A stretch of DNA of 64,000 nt from Citrobacter werkmanii NBRC 105721 (GTDB lineage: Bacteria; Pseudomonadota; Gammaproteobacteria; Enterobacterales; Enterobacteriaceae). A model generated the notes under the pieces. The model did not search any database. It saw nothing but the letters and a program-made list of their open reading frames with translations, and had not been told where the DNA came from. Made by a program: the position numbers and the translations under genes. Location: positions 124,001 through 188,000 of the forward strand of contig BBMW01000010.1 of NCBI GenBank assembly GCA_000759755.1, written 5' to 3'. Numbering within the stretch: position 1 is the first letter of the stretch; every line of letters begins with the position of its first letter. Shown in pieces: positions 63,593-64,000 of this stretch.

Positions 63593-64000
63593 TCAGGAAA
63601 AGATTTCTATTCCCTGTTTTCGCATTGATGCCAGACGATAACGAAGCGCACGTGGTGTTATTCCTAATAAATCAGCGATTTTGGTTTTATTACCCTGATA
63701 TTTGCGCATCAGGTCAGCGATATATTGATACTGTGCGCTGCGACCATGCTGGCCCAGATTGTCGCTGGTGGTGATCTGCGCGCTGGGTTTAGGTTGCCAT
63801 TGCGGCTCGCTCCAGGAATCGGACTCAATGGATGGCAGGCCTAACGTATCGGGATAAATGACGCCATCACGATTAAGGATCATTCCTCGTTGAATGGCGT
63901 TCTCCAGTTGGCGCACATTACCCGGCCACGCATAGCTCAGTAACGCCCGGCGTGACGATTCAGAAAGCTTGATATTTTTTACCAGCACCGTGGAGTATTT
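63593..64000 (-). CDS. lafK: Lateral flagellar sigma-54-dependent regulator, C-terminal fragment
   Basis: The last about 135 codons of an NtrC/FlrC-type enhancer-binding protein, running off the right edge. Visible are the end of the AAA+ domain with YAWPGNVRQLENAIQRGMIL (conserved WPGNVREL-type block) and the C-terminal Fis-type HTH (YQYIADLMRKYQGNKTKIADLLGITPRALRYRLASM). It is the master activator of the lateral flagellar cascade in Vibrio and the E. coli 042 locus; the sigma-54-type promoters noted in this window are its likely targets. Confidence 0.93.
   Translation of the reverse strand, partial: KYSTVLVKNIKLSESSRRALLSYAWPGNVRQLENAIQRGMILNRDGVIYPDTLGLPSIESDSWSEPQWQPKPSAQITTSDNLGQHGRSAQYQYIADLMRKYQGNKTKIADLLGITPRALRYRLASMRKQGIEIFS

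Overview
The window is from a member of the Enterobacteriaceae close to Escherichia and Citrobacter; Citrobacter is my best guess, from recall only. The housekeeping block proA-proB / phoE / crl / frsA / gpt / pepD / dinB has the E. coli gene order and nearly E. coli-like proteins. The lateral-flagellum (Flag-2) locus, which E. coli K-12 keeps only as remnants beside dinB, appears intact here up to the right edge. Names laf/lfg/lfi follow the E. coli 042 Flag-2 nomenclature.

Layout. (1) 1-7061: a sucrose/fructan locus. cscB (permease), cscA (sucrose hydrolase), an OmpG-type porin, a secreted GH32-like enzyme and a cut-off secreted protein run leftward, with the LacI-type repressor cscR divergent. 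Two 12-bp operators lie 63 bp apart between cscB and cscR. (2) 7144-7769: a VOC-family gene and tRNA-Thr(CGU) thrW. (3) 7807-18465: an approximately 10.5-kb insertion separating thrW from proA, flanked by imperfect direct repeats of the proA 3' end plus its terminator. It carries a membrane methyltransferase, a HTH-EAL c-di-GMP phosphodiesterase, a five-gene ECP-like (alpha-type) fimbrial operon and an FNR-like regulator. A perfect FNR-type palindrome lies upstream of the pilin gene. (4) 18448-27388: proA, proB, phoE, crl, frsA, gpt, pepD and dinB with its LexA box. (5) 27421-64000: Flag-2 locus. Leftward: motor, sigma, hook-length, chaperone, cap and flagellin genes (lafU-lafA) and the hook/rod genes (lfgL-lfgB). 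Rightward: lafZ with an exported protein, lfgA, lfgM and lfgN. The basal-body/export genes (lfiJ-lfiE) and the 3' end of lafK close the window.

The most interesting part is the accessory block 49397-58024 inside the Flag-2 locus. It encodes a FliB-like protein behind a sigma-54-type promoter. Next is a three-domain GT2-GT25-CDP-glycerol glycerophosphotransferase fusion, then two methyltransferases, an unknown protein and a GT9 protein with a long novel N-terminus. Last is a TagD-like glycerol-3-phosphate cytidylyltransferase whose start overlaps the lfiJ stop codon (ATGA). A CDP-glycerol synthase coupled to a flagellar export gene, plus a glycerophosphotransferase domain in the same locus, suggests that the lateral flagellin, or a glycan on it, is decorated with glycerol phosphate. 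This is inference. The four middle genes (about 53.0-57.6 kb) are clearly more AT-rich than the flagellar genes and look like a later insertion.

How the parts work together: LafK (sigma-54 activator) probably drives the lfi, lfg and laf structural operons, since GG-N10-GC promoters are visible before lfgB, lafB, the FliB-like gene and, more weakly, lfiE. LafS (sigma-28), held by LfgM, probably drives late genes; lafA and lfgM share a near-identical promoter block 44-45 nt upstream of their start codons. No transposase, integrase, CRISPR array or rRNA gene was seen.
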